Source of the DNA: Chamaea fasciata
Lineage: Eukaryota > Chordata > Aves > Passeriformes > Sylviidae
Direction of reading: 5' to 3'
NCBI GenBank assembly: GCA_029207755.1
Contig: JARCOQ010000006.1
Span: forward strand, 6,912,013 to 6,976,012
DNA length: 64,000 bases
The translations under genes were made by a program, and so were the position numbers. The notes beneath the pieces were generated by a model. It was not told where the DNA came from and did no database searches. It saw nothing but the letters and a program-made list of their open reading frames with translations. Shown here in pieces: positions 25,886 to 39,061 of the stretch (positions are counted from its first letter, which is position 1; the number at the start of each line of letters is the position of its first letter).

Positions 25886-28800
25886 GAAATTGCTACTACA
25901 GAGTTTATTTTTACTGTATGTCAGGTCCTGTATGCTTTTCAGAAGTGAAAAATGGTCTTTGGAATTGAGTAAAGATGCTGCAAGTCATTGCCATCACTGA
26001 ACTTTTAGAAGTAAGCACAGCTTAAGTGCAGAACCTTATCCATGGCCTTATGGTTACCTGTGCTTATTCCCATTTTTAAGTATAAGTGAGTCAAATGGAA
26101 GTCTCTGCCCCAGTGCCAGCTTATTTGGGAAATGTCTTTCCTTTTGGTGTCTGACCCCCTAAGTATTCAAACCCAAATGGAGCAGTAATACCCTCACTCA
26201 ACCCTTCATTTGCTCACGGAAACGTGGTGGCTTTGGTAGGTTGATGACACCTGAGTTCTCACTGGGGTAAATTTCCACCTGTGTGTGCTTCCTGGACAGT
26301 TTCCAGTTCTCCCTAGGAAGCGGTGCCCCCATTCTCCGGTGTTTCCACAGGAAAGTGGATACCCTTGGATGGATCTTGGTGAGGGAGGAGGGAACTGCCA
26401 ATTAGAGTGAAATCCTGGGAGGATTTGGGGTGTGAAGATGACATTCAGTGTCATTAGTGCAGTGCATAAGCAAGTGCAGAGGATGGAAGCCTCCTGTGGT
26501 TCCAGTGGTGACTTTTGTTGCTCTCCCAACACGTGTTTAAAAAACCCAAACACACCAGGTTCTGTGGACAGAGCAGTGAGAACAAAGCTCATGGGGGAGT
26601 AAAAAAACTTTCCCTACCAAGTGTGGATTGGTGTCTGGACTCATGCAGGATTAAAACCTGTTCCAGATGCAAATCAGTGTTTTCATGCTGCCATTAAGTG
26701 GTACTTCCAGAAGCACAAGGAGCATAGAAGAGATACTGAGCAGCCTGAGAATGGATGCCAAAATATGAGGTGGTGCTGTGGAAAGTATTTCTTTTGCTTG
26801 AAATGTAGCTCATCAGCATCACCGTGACCTCTCTAATCAACATTTTTACCTGTTTTCCCTCCAGGTGTGCACTGAGAACTATCAACAGTCATGTTGGAAT
26901 GTGAGGCAAAGAGAAACTTGAGCAGCAGCATGTGCTGCTGTTCTCTTGGTCCCATCCCTGTGGCACCTTCTATCTCTTTCCTTTGCTCCATACAGATGCA
27001 CAGATGTTGAATAGTCCTGGAGATAGGATTGTGGTTTAATGGAGTTTGCCACTATGCGCTTTGCAGAATAGAAAGGAAGACTTTGAGACATTGCAGACCA
27101 TCTTTTTTAATTCCTGCTGTCTCCTGGCGGTGAAGCAAAGTAGAATGCCAGTAAATAACAAGATTCTGCAGCAATTTCTATTTCAGTGACACAGAACTTT
27201 TCCTTCAGAGTTGCTTAATATGCCATTTTCTTTCTCCTGCTATTGCTGTGACAGTATATTGAATTTCTGTTTCCTCCCCACTTCCAATTAATGCAAGATG
27301 AGCTTTTTTTCAAAGGCCTTGCAGGGGTCAGGCACCCATCTTTCAGCAATTTTTCATCTGAGCTGGCACCAAATTTACTTAGACAACTCTTGAAATCTCA
27401 CCCGTAGAATATGATGGTTAACTAAAGAGTCCTTATTGGAAACTATGATTATTGCAAAGGTTACTGGCAATAAATATCACTTTGTTATGCCTGTGACGTG
27501 TGTGCAGTTGATTCATTACAATAATGACACTCTTCACCTAGGTAGTAGCACTTTTCATCTGAACCGAAGGCTCAGAGTCAATATTTCCATTTTGCTTGTG
27601 TTTCCTATAAATCTCTGCATTTGTCATTGACAAATGAAAGAGCTTCAGAAATGTTTTCCCCATCATTTGTCTCCTGGAACATAAAACAAACAAGAAAGCC
27701 TCATGTTGTATCACAAAGAGTAGGAAAAAAAAAAAAAAGGGTTTTTTTGGCTCAGAGAACTTAGTAATGGCAGATATGATGAAATAGCTGGGGGACACAC
27801 TGGGCCCCAAGTCACTGTCGGGGAAGGAAGTCAGTGCATGGACCAGGATGCCCTTTGTAGGTCCTGGGGCACTGTGTGTGGGCCTTAATAGCATCGCCGG
27901 CCCCTTGCCTTTGCAGTGCTCTGGTACGGAGATAATGGGGTTTTGCTCATGTGCTCTCCAGCATTCACTCAAAATCAGCATGGAACAGTGAATCATTGTG
28001 ACATGATGTTCCTTTTTCAAGCACTGCAAGAGAGAGATTTTCCAGATAGAGTTCAGTTTGTTTTCTTTTATGTGTGATGGGAACCACACTTGGTATTTAC
28101 ACAGTTTGAACGTTTCCCTGCAACCGCAGCTATTCAGGGTCTCATTACATGTGAGTCAAACGTGTCTGACACGCTCCTTTGTCAGCCAGAATGCAGGTAA
28201 AAGAAGGAGTAAGTGCAGGAGAAGTTCTTTAGGGTAAAGATTATGTACTTCTCATGCCACCTACGCTGAATTTTCCTTCTGCACAGCAAAAAATACAGGA
28301 GTTTCATTATGGGTTACTCTGTGAGAAAAATTAGTAAAATTAATGTAAGAGCCTAAAAGGTTTATTTTTTTTTTTAGGCATCAAGCAATCAGTTCCTAAG
28401 AACAACACATCATTTAATCTGTTTGTTGATGTGTCTAAAGCTGACAGAACTGCATGTGCTGGAAAGTGCACAGATGCGGAATCCAGAGACAAAACCCAGA
28501 AGCCTGGGAGGAAGGCAGGAACTTTATGGAAAAAGAGGTTGCAAACTCTGGAATTAACATGAAAAATCATTCCCAACGTTTGTGGCAGATTGGATCTGCT
28601 TCTCCTTCTGTCCCGACTTTTAATGTAAAAAAGAAAAAGTGATGTCACAGAAGTAAAAGCTACAAGGAAATCACAAAGTAAAGTAAAAATATACATAATT
28701 AAAAGCATGCCAGTGAATGGCTGTTCTGTGGTTTGTGTACTGTAGACCCCATAGGAGGATGCAGTGTGTGAGACTCTGAATGCAGCTACAACTTTGGAGC

Positions 28801-29337
28801 TCTTTTTCTCTAACTCCAGTGATGTGCCTCAGCGCAGAAGATATTCTTCCCAAGGATGGTTTAAAAACATTTAATGGAGTTTTTCCATGAGATGAGCTAC
28901 AAAAAATACCCTTCAATAAAATGAGCAAAGAGCTCATGATGGGATGCTCTTACTGAAAAGAGCCTCCAGCAACAACAACAAAAACTGGCTGTGGAGTCAG
29001 CGATGAATAGAAGCTCTTCTAAGGCCTAGAAAAATAAAATCATTCAAAGACTAATGGGTCATCTGAACCTTAGCTGCCTGCCATGAACTTGCATTACATG
29101 TCTGAGGCTTTAAAAAAACTACTGCTGCTGTTGAATTGATTCCATGGTTGTAGATCTCTTCTTCCAGCTATGCTCTGCAGAAATTAGATTTGTACCTATC
29201 TAATCCACCCACTGCCATTGCCACACTGACTTCAACGAAGACAAATTGTAAATGCTACAAATTTTCCTCATTTTATTCACAGTTTTTAGAACAAAAGTGC
29301 TACAAGAAGACTTGGGTGCTTTCTTGAAAGATATCAG
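25886..29337. other. Unique sequence including a 183-codon minus-strand open frame
   Basis: The frame at 27538-28089 (minus) is the longest outside the provirus. It has an ATG start, but part of it is a phenylalanine run made from a poly(A)/poly(T) tract at about 27727-27741. No homology was recognised. The remainder is AT-rich. Confidence 0.35.
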
Positions 29338-29430
29338 AGGTGGAGAAGGGACATGGTTTCATGATGGCCTGGCATTACTGAGTCAGCAGTTGGACTTGGT
29401 GATCTTGGAGGTCTTTTCCATCGATTTCCA
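29338..29430 (+). mobile_element. CR1 LINE 3'-end remnant
   Basis: GGGACATGGTTTCATGATGG followed by CAGTTGGACTTGGTGATC and TTGGAGGTCTTTTCC follows the order of a CR1 3' tail in sense orientation. The terminal octamers are decayed, so this is an old copy. Confidence 0.7.
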
Positions 29431-32400
29431 ATCGATTCCATGCATAAAATGTGTGAATGCACATATAAAGTGGAAGGAAATTGGCCTTGATCATTGCTTT
29501 GAGGCCACCCTTACACCTACCTCCTTGCAGCTAAAAGGGCAGGTGTGACCAAATACAGAAAAATAATTTTTCTGCTTCAAAATAAACCAGGGAGGAAACA
29601 ACCCAGAGAGTTTATTTGCCCTCCCTGAATTTGGTTATTTTCCTTTGAGATACTACGATAATCAAGCCCTGTTTGGAAGAAAAAAAAAAATAGGGAAAAA
29701 GAATATTTCACCTTTTATAACTGGTGGAAAAATTGTGGATTTTGAATGAAAGTTTTGCTGTGAGGGAGAACCATCGTGGGATGGTTGACCTCTGTGAGAT
29801 GTCTTGCTGGGCTACTGCAGCTTGTTCTGGCAATGATCTACTCAATGAGGCTGGACCAGCAAATGCTCATTTCTGTGGTGCTTCTCTAGGGGAATTCATG
29901 TTGTCTTTAATGGTGTCCTAACATTGTTTTACCTTATTGGATGGCAGTGTTTCTGAAAAAGTCCAAAGAGCTTATTTTAAAAGCAAATATAATTTAGCTT
30001 GAATGGAAAGGAAAAAATATCTAATATCCTGGCATATTCCTTTTGGTCTGACTGGGCATCAAAGGGCAGAAAATGTAGTTTCTGGCCATAAGTTACACAT
30101 GTAAATTTTTGATGTTAGTGGTGCCTATGGCAGGGAAAGGAGTTCAGCTGGCTCCATGAAGGCTATTAGAGGTATTGTTGTGCAGATCTATTTTACCTGG
30201 AAAGCACATTAGTACATGGGTGGAGAGAGCTAGAACTTTTGGAATCAAATATACAAACAACTGAGTTTTATTCAGAACTCATTCTTCTTTTGCACATTGG
30301 AATATTTTAAGTTTTTTAGCACATTGCCTAATTTTTCCAGCATATACTCAAACAACCTGCATGAAATGGAAGCTGTCTTTGCATTCCTTTCCCTCTGTCA
30401 CAAGCACTGGCTTCATGCACATTGGGTGAGAGCTTTGGCTGTGGTTGCTTAGATGCATATTGCTCCATTTTTGTTTGTCCTGGTTAGTTTTACATCTTCT
30501 GGTGTCTTTCTCTGCTCATCTGAAAAAGATCTTTCCAGCTCAAAACAAGCACTGTTGTGCAACTTGAGAGTTGATCTGTGGTAGTTCGGAGGGGACAGGG
30601 AGCAGTTTCACAACATTGACTAGAAACAAACATGCACATCTTTTAACTTTCTGACCCCTTTATTGGAAAAGTTAATCTCATCAGAAAAAATGCACAGTAT
30701 CTTTTCAAAATAAAACAAATGTTCCTAAGCCTGTTGTTTGTTTTGTTTTTTGTTTTTCGAAATGGGTGTTACACACAGTGTTACAGAACTGAAATGTCTT
30801 ATGTGATATCTCATGCTTTCAGAAGACTTGGGAGTTGAGGAGAACATGTGTGCTTGCTCTGGATAGCAGACAGTTCACAAAATGTTGCATTAATAGTTAG
30901 AGAAGTAAATAAAACTTCACCAAAAGCTCATCTGGATCTTGGTTATGGATTTGCAGTGACCTCCAAGACAATGAATGATTCTGACTTCCTGCAATGCCAT
31001 TGAACTCTTGTCAATCCACTCCATCCTGCAGCAAATTCTATGAGTGCAGGAAGTCAGCAGTGGCTCTTCTTGAGCTTTTTATCATTAAATACATGTTTTC
31101 TAGAGCAATACAGGAGTGCAGCAGGATTGAACTCTTGCGACATTTTCCTTGACTTGTGCCACCTTTTGCTCAGTATTTGATAATCCTCGGTTTTTATCAG
31201 CTGCAAGAACTTCCTGTGGCACTTTCACAAATAAACCACAGCTCAGTGGTAACTGGCAGATGTGGAAAGTCCATGCAGTCCTTAAGCACACTTTCCTTTA
31301 TATTTCTTTAAGACTTTTACTAGTAGACTTTTGTATACAGAGAAAGCTCCAGGTACTATGATCAACATTCTGTGAATATGGGTTTCTGAAACAGCTGTTT
31401 GTGTGGAAAAAGTGTTTGATAAGTTACCAGGGACAGTTTATGGGTGGTGTTTGTGCTCTCTACACATTGTGCTAAGTGCTGTTCAAACAGCCCTTGACTT
31501 CCAGCCAACAGATGGGGAAGTCATTAGCCATCAGATTTGAAGAACAGTTGCTTTCTGTGTTTACAAAGCCTGTTACAAACCCCTGTTTGTTGACGAATTG
31601 TAAACTGAATGGGAAATGTCTGATATCTTCTCAATGCAACTTATGTAAATGATTGCAGGAGTCAGCCTGGGGTTAATTTAAAATGCTGCAGGTCTTGTCC
31701 TGCACGGGACTGAGAGCTGTAGCAGCTGGCTGAGAGGGGGACAGATATGTGGTGAGAGAACAGGAGCCATCTGGAACAACAGCACAGGCCGCTTTGTGGA
31801 CAGCACTGGCCACTTTGACTAGGACACAAAGTACATCGTCTAAAAGCACATTTCCGAAGTCAATAATCTTAATAGGTGCAAGAAGAGCACCCCAAGTACA
31901 TAAATCTTACTAATCTCTAGTCTAATTTATGCATCTGTAACACATAATTTGTGCTCTGCTCAGACTTGGCAGAGTTGGGATAATAATTTCTCAAAAGTAA
32001 ACCATTGTGGACAATCTCTAGAAAGTGTTCTGATGTGTTATTGACACCAAGTTTGGCATTGCCCTCTTTTTTTTTTTTTCTTCCTCATTGCCTGGATTCC
32101 TCAGCACATAAACACATCATCAAATTAATCCTAGCATTAAGGGGCTTACATTAGGAATGATATTGGCTCATTATATTTAATTTATGGGTAAAGAGTCACC
32201 AATGGTTTGCAACATTTCCCTGTGCTGTAATAATGGATTCCACTTTCTGAACTACTGTCCAGAGGCAGAAGCTGGTTACTGCAGGGCCAATGTTGTGTCA
32301 AGGTTTTTGGTGGGTTGATATGGCAGTGCTAAAACAATTCAGGTAAGAATTACTTAATCAGCTGGCATTAGTTATTTACATACTTTTACATATATAATTA

Positions 32401-35400
32401 TTTTTGTATTAAAAAAAATCCATGAGAAGGCAGAATTTTTAAAAGATTTAAATAGGTCAGGTACAGTAATTTCCAACGTGACTCAAACATCTTATTGTTC
32501 CACTATAATTTTTTTTGTAATACCCACAGATGTGACCGTCTCAGTCTTTTCCACAGCCAGGATCTCCAGATCAGGTAATTATTAACAGAAATACATAACA
32601 GAATGATTGGCTGAGGCAGGTACTGTTGGGATACTCAAGTTTTAGATATCTTATGAAGGGGCATTTCAACTCTAAAGAGGTCATACATGGTGCAGCCTGG
32701 CTTTGAATCTCCACCAAATAACAGAAGTGGAATTTCAGCCTGCTCAGCACAGTGACCACATAAACTATCAGGCAGAAAACAGCCTGGAATTTCTTAGTGG
32801 TTTAGAAATCTTTTTTCAGCTATTTCCATATCTTCCTACCAAATGTACTATGAATGCATTACTGTAAACATGGATTTACCTTTCTCAAATAAACCAGAAA
32901 AGACCATTCTTCTGCTTGTCATGGTGTTACATGTTTATTAAAAGGAAAGTAAGTCACAGAAAAAGCTCTTCCTTTTCCCCTTTATATTATTTTTAGGAGC
33001 AGTACCCTGCAACATCTTGGAAAATGTCACTGAAAATTACATTCTGAGTGCAATGATATCAAAAGAAGTTGGTGGGGATGATAGTCAATTTAAAAAACAG
33101 AAAGAACTACAATGCCACAGAGGCAGAGATGTATGTGTAAAATAATTTTCCATTTATTAAAACCCCGTATTTTCTAAAAGTGGTTGTCAGAAAGTTTGAT
33201 CCTGATACTTCACTACTGAGGTCAATGAGCATTTTTCTACTTGACAGATGATCAGGTCCTCAGTCAGAAATAATCTGTCTCTTCTCTCCTTCTCTCTCCA
33301 TAAATATGCATACACACACTTACTTACCTATATGAAAGGGATTAAGAACATAGATATTTAATCATTGCCTTGGACTCTTAGTGAGAAGACAAAACTTTGG
33401 ATATCTGTTTTTCCAATCAGAAGCACAAACCCAGATGTGCACACCGCATTCTCCATGATGTCACAGCCATCATTTACCTCTGAAAAGTGAGTGCAAAATG
33501 CTACCAGCATGAGAAACAGATTTCTTATTTCTTCACACAGGCATGACATTATAAAGTGTAAGGTAGTGGGAAAGGAGGCCCTCTGTGTGGACAGAATCAG
33601 GTCTCTGGATGCTGTTCCCTCATGTGCCAAGTTTTTCTTGCATTTCTCAGGTAATTAAGTTTGCTTATAGGAAGCAAAAGTTCCTTTTTCCTCCTGTCCC
33701 CTTTTTATAGTGATTGTGCCCTGAAATCCCATGCTCAACAGAGACAGGTATCAGGACTGCTACACCTCCCTTACAAGTGAGTGAAAAATACAGATGCTTG
33801 ATATCGGTGTGAGTTGAATTTCTGGTTTCACGCTCATGACAGCCCCTTAACACAGAGCAAAGCACTTTCTCTGACTGGTCGTAAGTGGTCTCAGGGCTTT
33901 GGATCTGTACCTTCAGCACCTTTTCCTTAATGTACCCTGTGACCACAGGCTGACACATCACATCCAATTCTGCAAAAATGAACAGTTGGAGGACCAACTA
34001 AGGCAAAATTTTTAAGTCAAAAGTATTTATTTATTTAATGGAAGAGTGTTACATGGGCATATTTCCAAACTAAACTCCTCACTTCATGAATATTTCTATC
34101 CAAACCTTTGGAGTTAACAGTACTTTTCTCATGGAGTTTAAACAAATATGCCCTAAAATTATGAGAAGTTTCTGATTTGGACCTATTACTAACTAGACAC
34201 AATCAGCCAACATGCCTTTTTCTTAAAAATATATTTTAAATTATTAACTTTGGAAAAATGATGATCATATTTCCTTCCTTAACCATTCCCTCCTAAACCT
34301 CCTGGTTCAAACAGAGGATCCTTTTGCTAATCCTGTGTTGTTACAAAAAGGAATTAGGCTATTTTCTGTAGGCATACAAAGTATACGAAATTACCCAGAT
34401 CCTAGTCCCACGTAGTGCTGAGTGTTTCAGCCATTATCCAGCAAAGCACTTAAGAACATATTTAACTTTCAGCACCTCAGGAGGCTCATTCATATCAATG
34501 GGTTTACTCAGGAATATGAAGGGGTTAGGGCAAGCACTCAGCATCCTGCTGAAGGAGGAGATCAGGATGTGAGAAACTAAGAGACTAAGAGCAAATACCT
34601 GCTTATCTCCTGATCCTAGAGGTATTCTGATATTTTATGAGGAAAAGTGTGACAGCCATAAAGTATAAGCCTAAATAATTTGCTCCTTTTGATTAGGAGT
34701 TGTGCGAGGGCTAACAAGGATTATTACTGTTCCTAGGAGATGCTGCTACACATAAAAAATGGCAACAAAGAGAAGCCTGTATTTGAACGGCATTGACTTG
34801 GAAATACAAAAGGAAAAACTGCAGCTTCACTGAGCAGGGTGGGGTAAAGAATTGAAAAGAATTAAAAAAGTCAACTTCTCTTGACGTGATATTCAACTAT
34901 ATTTTCCCAAGGAAAAATAAAATGTAATTTATACAGACTTTTGAACAAATTGAAACCATATACTGAAAACTGACTTATGTTTTTATGGAAAGAACAGAAC
35001 ACATTTAACAAGCACTACCTAGAGCCAGCAGCATTTCACTATATAACTTGCAGGGTGTTTTAGTTATACTGAGGTCAGAGTGTCTGTTTCCAGATTCAAT
35101 CAGCTAATTCAGGATTGTACTCAGTCTGAAAAAATCTAATAAGTCTTTTGTTCTTAGAGGGTTTGTTATTTTCCAAATACGAAATAGAAATAAACCACAA
35201 TATATCCCTAGATTTTTAAGAAGCTAGGTTATATTTATGAAAATATCCTTGAGTACATTAAAAGAAAAAAGTTAAAACTACTTATTTGGGTAAAACGCCT
35301 GTTTGAATTTTGGTGTTTTGCAAATTCCTTATTCTTAACCACTGTATTAAGCCAGATTTTATGTTGTACTTGGTTGGTTTGTATTACAAAGACATGGTTA

Positions 35401-36467
35401 AAAAGAAGGCAGCAGTCCCTTAAAAGCATGTGTGGCCAGAGGGGGTTCCTCATCGTAGGACCTGAACTAAATTCTGTCAGTTAATGGATATTTTTTATCA
35501 TGTATTTTCAAATATTGGCACATTGATAGCTAAACTGAGGGAATTAGATGTAGGTGACTTCTGTGGTTTTTTCCATGCTGCTTCTACAAGTTGCTGTACT
35601 TGTGCTTGTTTCCTTATATGGAAAATGAATTAAACAAAAGAAAACTGAATGGATTCTTTGTTTTTATGGGAAATGCAATCTGAATTTATATTGGTAAATA
35701 CAGTTTACTTGAAGCAGGCCCTGGGTAAAATGCAGAAGCAGGGTTTGACATTGGGACTGAAACTGGAACCTGGCAATGTTCCCTTCCTGTGTTGGACTAG
35801 GATGAAGAATCACCCTTATTTTTTGCTTTTGCTATTCCAATGCATCTTGATTTGTTTGCTCATTCTTGAGCAATAGAGCATTCTCAGCCAGAAGAGTGGA
35901 GAATGTAACTGGTTCATGAGTTGCATGCCCTCCAGAGAAGCTGAAGGATTGGTTTGAAATATGCTCAGACACAGGGGAGAATTTGAGCCAGTCTCTTCCA
36001 TATCCAGGTCGAGGAGAAAGGTCAAATTTGTACTAGGGGCTGCAGTGTGAGGTGAGGGAGGAGTCATGGTGGGGTAATTTGGACAAACAAAGAAAAGGAT
36101 AATTCTGTTTGTCCCTTTGAAGGACATGTGGTGGTACCTATGTTCAGGAGTATCCCTTAACTCAGGGGGTGCTCTTCTGCAGATTTGGAAAAGTGGAAGG
36201 ATTTAGGATGTGTTCTTAGGCATTCCTTTTTTTGCTCAGTTTTAAATGGTTCCCACTTCAGAAACTTCACTCTTTTGAATCTCATTTTGAGATGTTTAAT
36301 ACCTCCCTGGCATCACTTTGAGACTCCAGCCACCTAATGCAGGCTTGTGAATGTGGCGTGGCCAAAAAATTTAGATATATGAAAATTTATTACTGTAGCT
36401 CATAAATCATTCTGTGGCTCCAGCTCAAATACACTACTTTTCTCCTTCATGCATCGTGGTTCTCTGA
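29431..36467. other. AT-rich unique sequence, pre-integration flank of the provirus
   Basis: No open frame exceeds about 110 codons (minus strand, 33665-33997, unrecognised). T-rich runs occur near 30735-30765 and 32069-32082. No repeat family or gene was recognised. Confidence 0.5.
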
Positions 36468-36472
36468 GCTGG
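36468..36472. repeat. Left target-site duplication (GCTGG)
   Basis: The five bases before the 5' LTR match the five bases after the 3' LTR (43027-43031). A 5-bp duplication is usual for class III (ERV-L) integrases, whereas gammaretroviral ERVs usually give 4 bp and many class II ERVs 6 bp. Confidence 0.9.
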
Positions 36473-37143
36473 TGTTGGAGGTTGGGTTTGTTTTTTCTTT
36501 CTCTGAGGAATTTTTTCCCCACGGGTTGCCAAGGGGACCGGGTGTTGGATACTTGAGAGTGCTTGGCTGAAACAAAGAGATGGACAAAAAGTGGAAGGGG
36601 GAGATAACGCAAGTAAAAGACACAGCTTGAGGCAGCTGCGTGCTTTTCTGCTTCCGGCGTTCGAGAGACGCGTGTCGGCCGCTCCTCGAGGATCTCAGCC
36701 GCCGCAAAGCACGCCGAGCAGAAGCTGAGTCGCTTTTCTGCCTCGCCTTCGAACTTCTTCGGCGCTGCTCCTCTTGCTGCAGCGTGACCCTGCACTCCCT
36801 GCGCTGCCGGGACATCCTGCCCCTGCCTGCCGGGACACCCTGCCATCCCAGCGACCAGCCCAGGACTTTTCCACTGTTCCAGCTTGGTGCTCTGAAGATC
36901 CTGCAGAGACACCGAAACCAAACTGCCCTGAGTTTTGTGAAACAAAGCCCTCAAGGTTCTTGGTGCTGTTGTCGTTTGTCATTAATGCTGTAGTTGTTTG
37001 GTGGGGGGGGGAGTTTTTTTTGTGTTTGTTTGCTTTGTATTACATACTAGTAAAGAACTGCTATTCCTGTTTCCCAAATCTTTGCCAAAGAGCCTCTGAT
37101 TGTAATTTTACCTAGCAGATACCTGTCTTCCTAAACCAAGACA
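36473..37143 (+). repeat. 5' LTR
   Basis: 671 bp, beginning TGTTGGAGG and ending AAGACA (TG...CA). It differs from the 3' LTR at 12 positions: a TT/CC doublet (36493-36494), a 4-bp block GGGG versus TAAA (36597-36600), and six single sites with G here and A in the 3' copy (36690, 36886, 36897, 37003, 37050, 37055). About 18 CpGs cluster in 36638-36775. A G9 run lies at 37003-37011. The polyadenylation-like hexamer at 37049-37054 is AGTAAA. Confidence 0.97.
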
Positions 37144-37148
37144 GATTT

Positions 37149-37166
37149 TGGCGCCCAACGTGGGGC
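37149..37166 (+). promoter_or_regulatory. Primer-binding site, tRNA-Lys1,2
   Basis: TGGCGCCCAACGTGGGGC starts five bases after the LTR and is the exact complement of the 3' end of tRNA-Lys1,2, the primer used by MPMV and HERV-K(HML-2). Host tRNA annealed here would prime minus-strand DNA synthesis. All 18 positions match. ERV-L elements are named for a Leu primer, so Lys here is noteworthy. Confidence 0.93.
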
Positions 37167-37270
37167 TTGAGGGCACTGAGAAAAGAAGAAGGAAGAGAAA
37201 TAGCAGTTCTTAACTAACCTAGTACTTTCTTTTGTGTGCGTTGGATATAAAAACCTCATTAGGCTGCATC

Positions 37271-39061
37271 ATGTGGTCTAACTTAGCCTGGTTTGGGTGG
37301 CATGTGGTTGTGGCTGTATTCCTTCCATTTGCAGGCCCTTATCTAAACATGGGCCCTATAACTAAGGCTACTGTGACTGTCATCCAGTTTATTTTATGGC
37401 TTAATAAGGTGAAGAACTCATGAATTTTTAATTTCCTCTGGAAGGCAGGCACATGGATTCAGGGCTATCGTACACTAACTGTGTGTTTTTGGAGTTACTT
37501 TAACAATGGTACCTACTGTGAGGAAATGACACCGGGGGAAGTTTCTTTTTCCCAACCCTTTACCCATCTCTTTGGGTCTGCCCCACCAGTTTTTGAAAGG
37601 TTTAAATCCTCTCTGAATGCTAATGATATCATACAATGGCTGGTGCTGCTAATATGCGTATTCTGTTTAGCATTCAGAGATAAGGGAAGATTGACCTGGA
37701 TAACCACCCTGATACCTACCCCACAGAATAGGGATGATACCCCAGAGCCTAACTCTGCCCCACAGCCTGCCTCAGAAAGGACCCACCCGGATTGGGTTGA
37801 GGCTCTGGTAAAAGAGATACATGAGATGGGCCAGATGCTGAGGGAGTACATTTCTCCAGCTCATGAAAAACCCTCCCCCTGCCCCGAGAAGGCAGAGACT
37901 GATGGTGCAGCAGTAGAACCCACAGATGTTACAACTGTCCAGGTTCCAGCTGAACCACAAGGGCAGCCACAGCCAGCAGCAGTCGCCCCTGTGGAAACAA
38001 GGAAGTGTAAAGTGAAATCGTCAGATCCTGATACTAAGGGTAAGAAAAGAGAGTCCTCACAGCCCACAGAAGAGCCACAAGTTGAGATCATCACTGAGTC
38101 CCTGACATATGAAAGTCTACGTAATCTGCAAAAAGATATTGCACGACGAGGACGTGAGGCTTATACAGCCTGGCTACTTCGAGTCTAGGACCTTATGAGT
38201 ACAGGTGTGCAACTGGATAGTGCTGAAGCAAGGAATTTGGGACCCTTGACCCAGGACTCAAGTATAAATCAAGTATTTGTAAGAGAGCAAAGGCCCCTTC
38301 CCCTTTGGGAACGACTTCTAATGAGTGTAAGAGAGAGATTTGTCCACAGAGACAGAATGCAAGAGCACAACAATAGAATGCGATAGAAGACCCTTGAGAA
38401 AGGAATCCAACAGTTGAAAGAAGTGGCAGTATTGGAAGTACTTTTTGGGAGAACCGGACAGCATGATAATAACCCCGACAAAGTTAAATGCACAGGGCAC
38501 ACGTTGTGGAATCTGGCAACTCATGGACCATCCCAATACGCCACATTCATCGCAACAATTAATGCCGAAAATAACCGAGAGACAGTGGGTTCTGTTGCCA
38601 ACAAGCTCAAAAATTATGAAAGTATGATCAGTGGCCCAATGCAGGCTCATGTCTCTGCGGTGGTGAAGGAACTCAAAGAGGAGATGAGAGAAATGAAAGA
38701 AGAGATGAGAAGGAACAGTTCCCATATAGCACCGGTGCGAGTCACAGGCCCCAGAATCAGAGCCCAACATTCCCCAGCGAGAGAGAGAGAGTACACCCCT
38801 CGAGCTGACCTGTGGTTTTATCTGAGGGACCATGGGGAGGACATGAGAGCGTGGCATGAGAAACCTACTTCTGTCCTGGCAGCACAGGTACGTGAGCTCA
38901 AAGAGAGAAACGCTAACAGAGGGAGTTCCACTAGAATGAAGGTAGCCTCAGCCTCCCATGAGCAAGCTGCCAAGTATTACGGAGGTGGGAATGCTGTGTC
39001 AGATTCCCTCGAAGGAACCTCTACCATGTATGTCCAAGAAGAGAATAATAACCAGTGCTAG
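37271..39061 (+). pseudogene. gag pseudogene (ERV-L-like), stop-interrupted
   Basis: The first ATG in the frame is at 37271, and the frame is shared with pro and pol. The N-terminal part has two hydrophobic segments (about 37290-37345 and 37625-37677), followed by a Pro/Glu-rich linker (37700-38050) and a Lys-rich patch. A helical capsid-like part (SLRNLQKDIARRG near 38110) and a charged coiled coil (38660-38716) follow. No CCHC zinc knuckle is visible. In-frame stops are TGA 37421, TAG 38186, TAG 38384 and TAG 39059. The first three fit edited Trp codons; the last may be the natural gag terminator. Assignment as gag rests on position and architecture rather than a database match. Not translatable as a full protein. 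Confidence 0.75.

Noticed and set aside
36400..36954. Long minus-strand open frames over the LTRs (184 codons here, 179 codons at 42298-42837)
   Set aside because: They run antisense through the GC/CpG-rich LTR and cross out of it into flanking or internal sequence, and other frames are open there too. Composition explains them.
36640..36993. 117-codon sense frame open in both LTRs (also 42523-42876), suggesting an LTR-encoded protein
   Set aside because: It has no ATG near its start and no recognisable domain, and the two copies are recent duplicates, so being open in both is not independent evidence.
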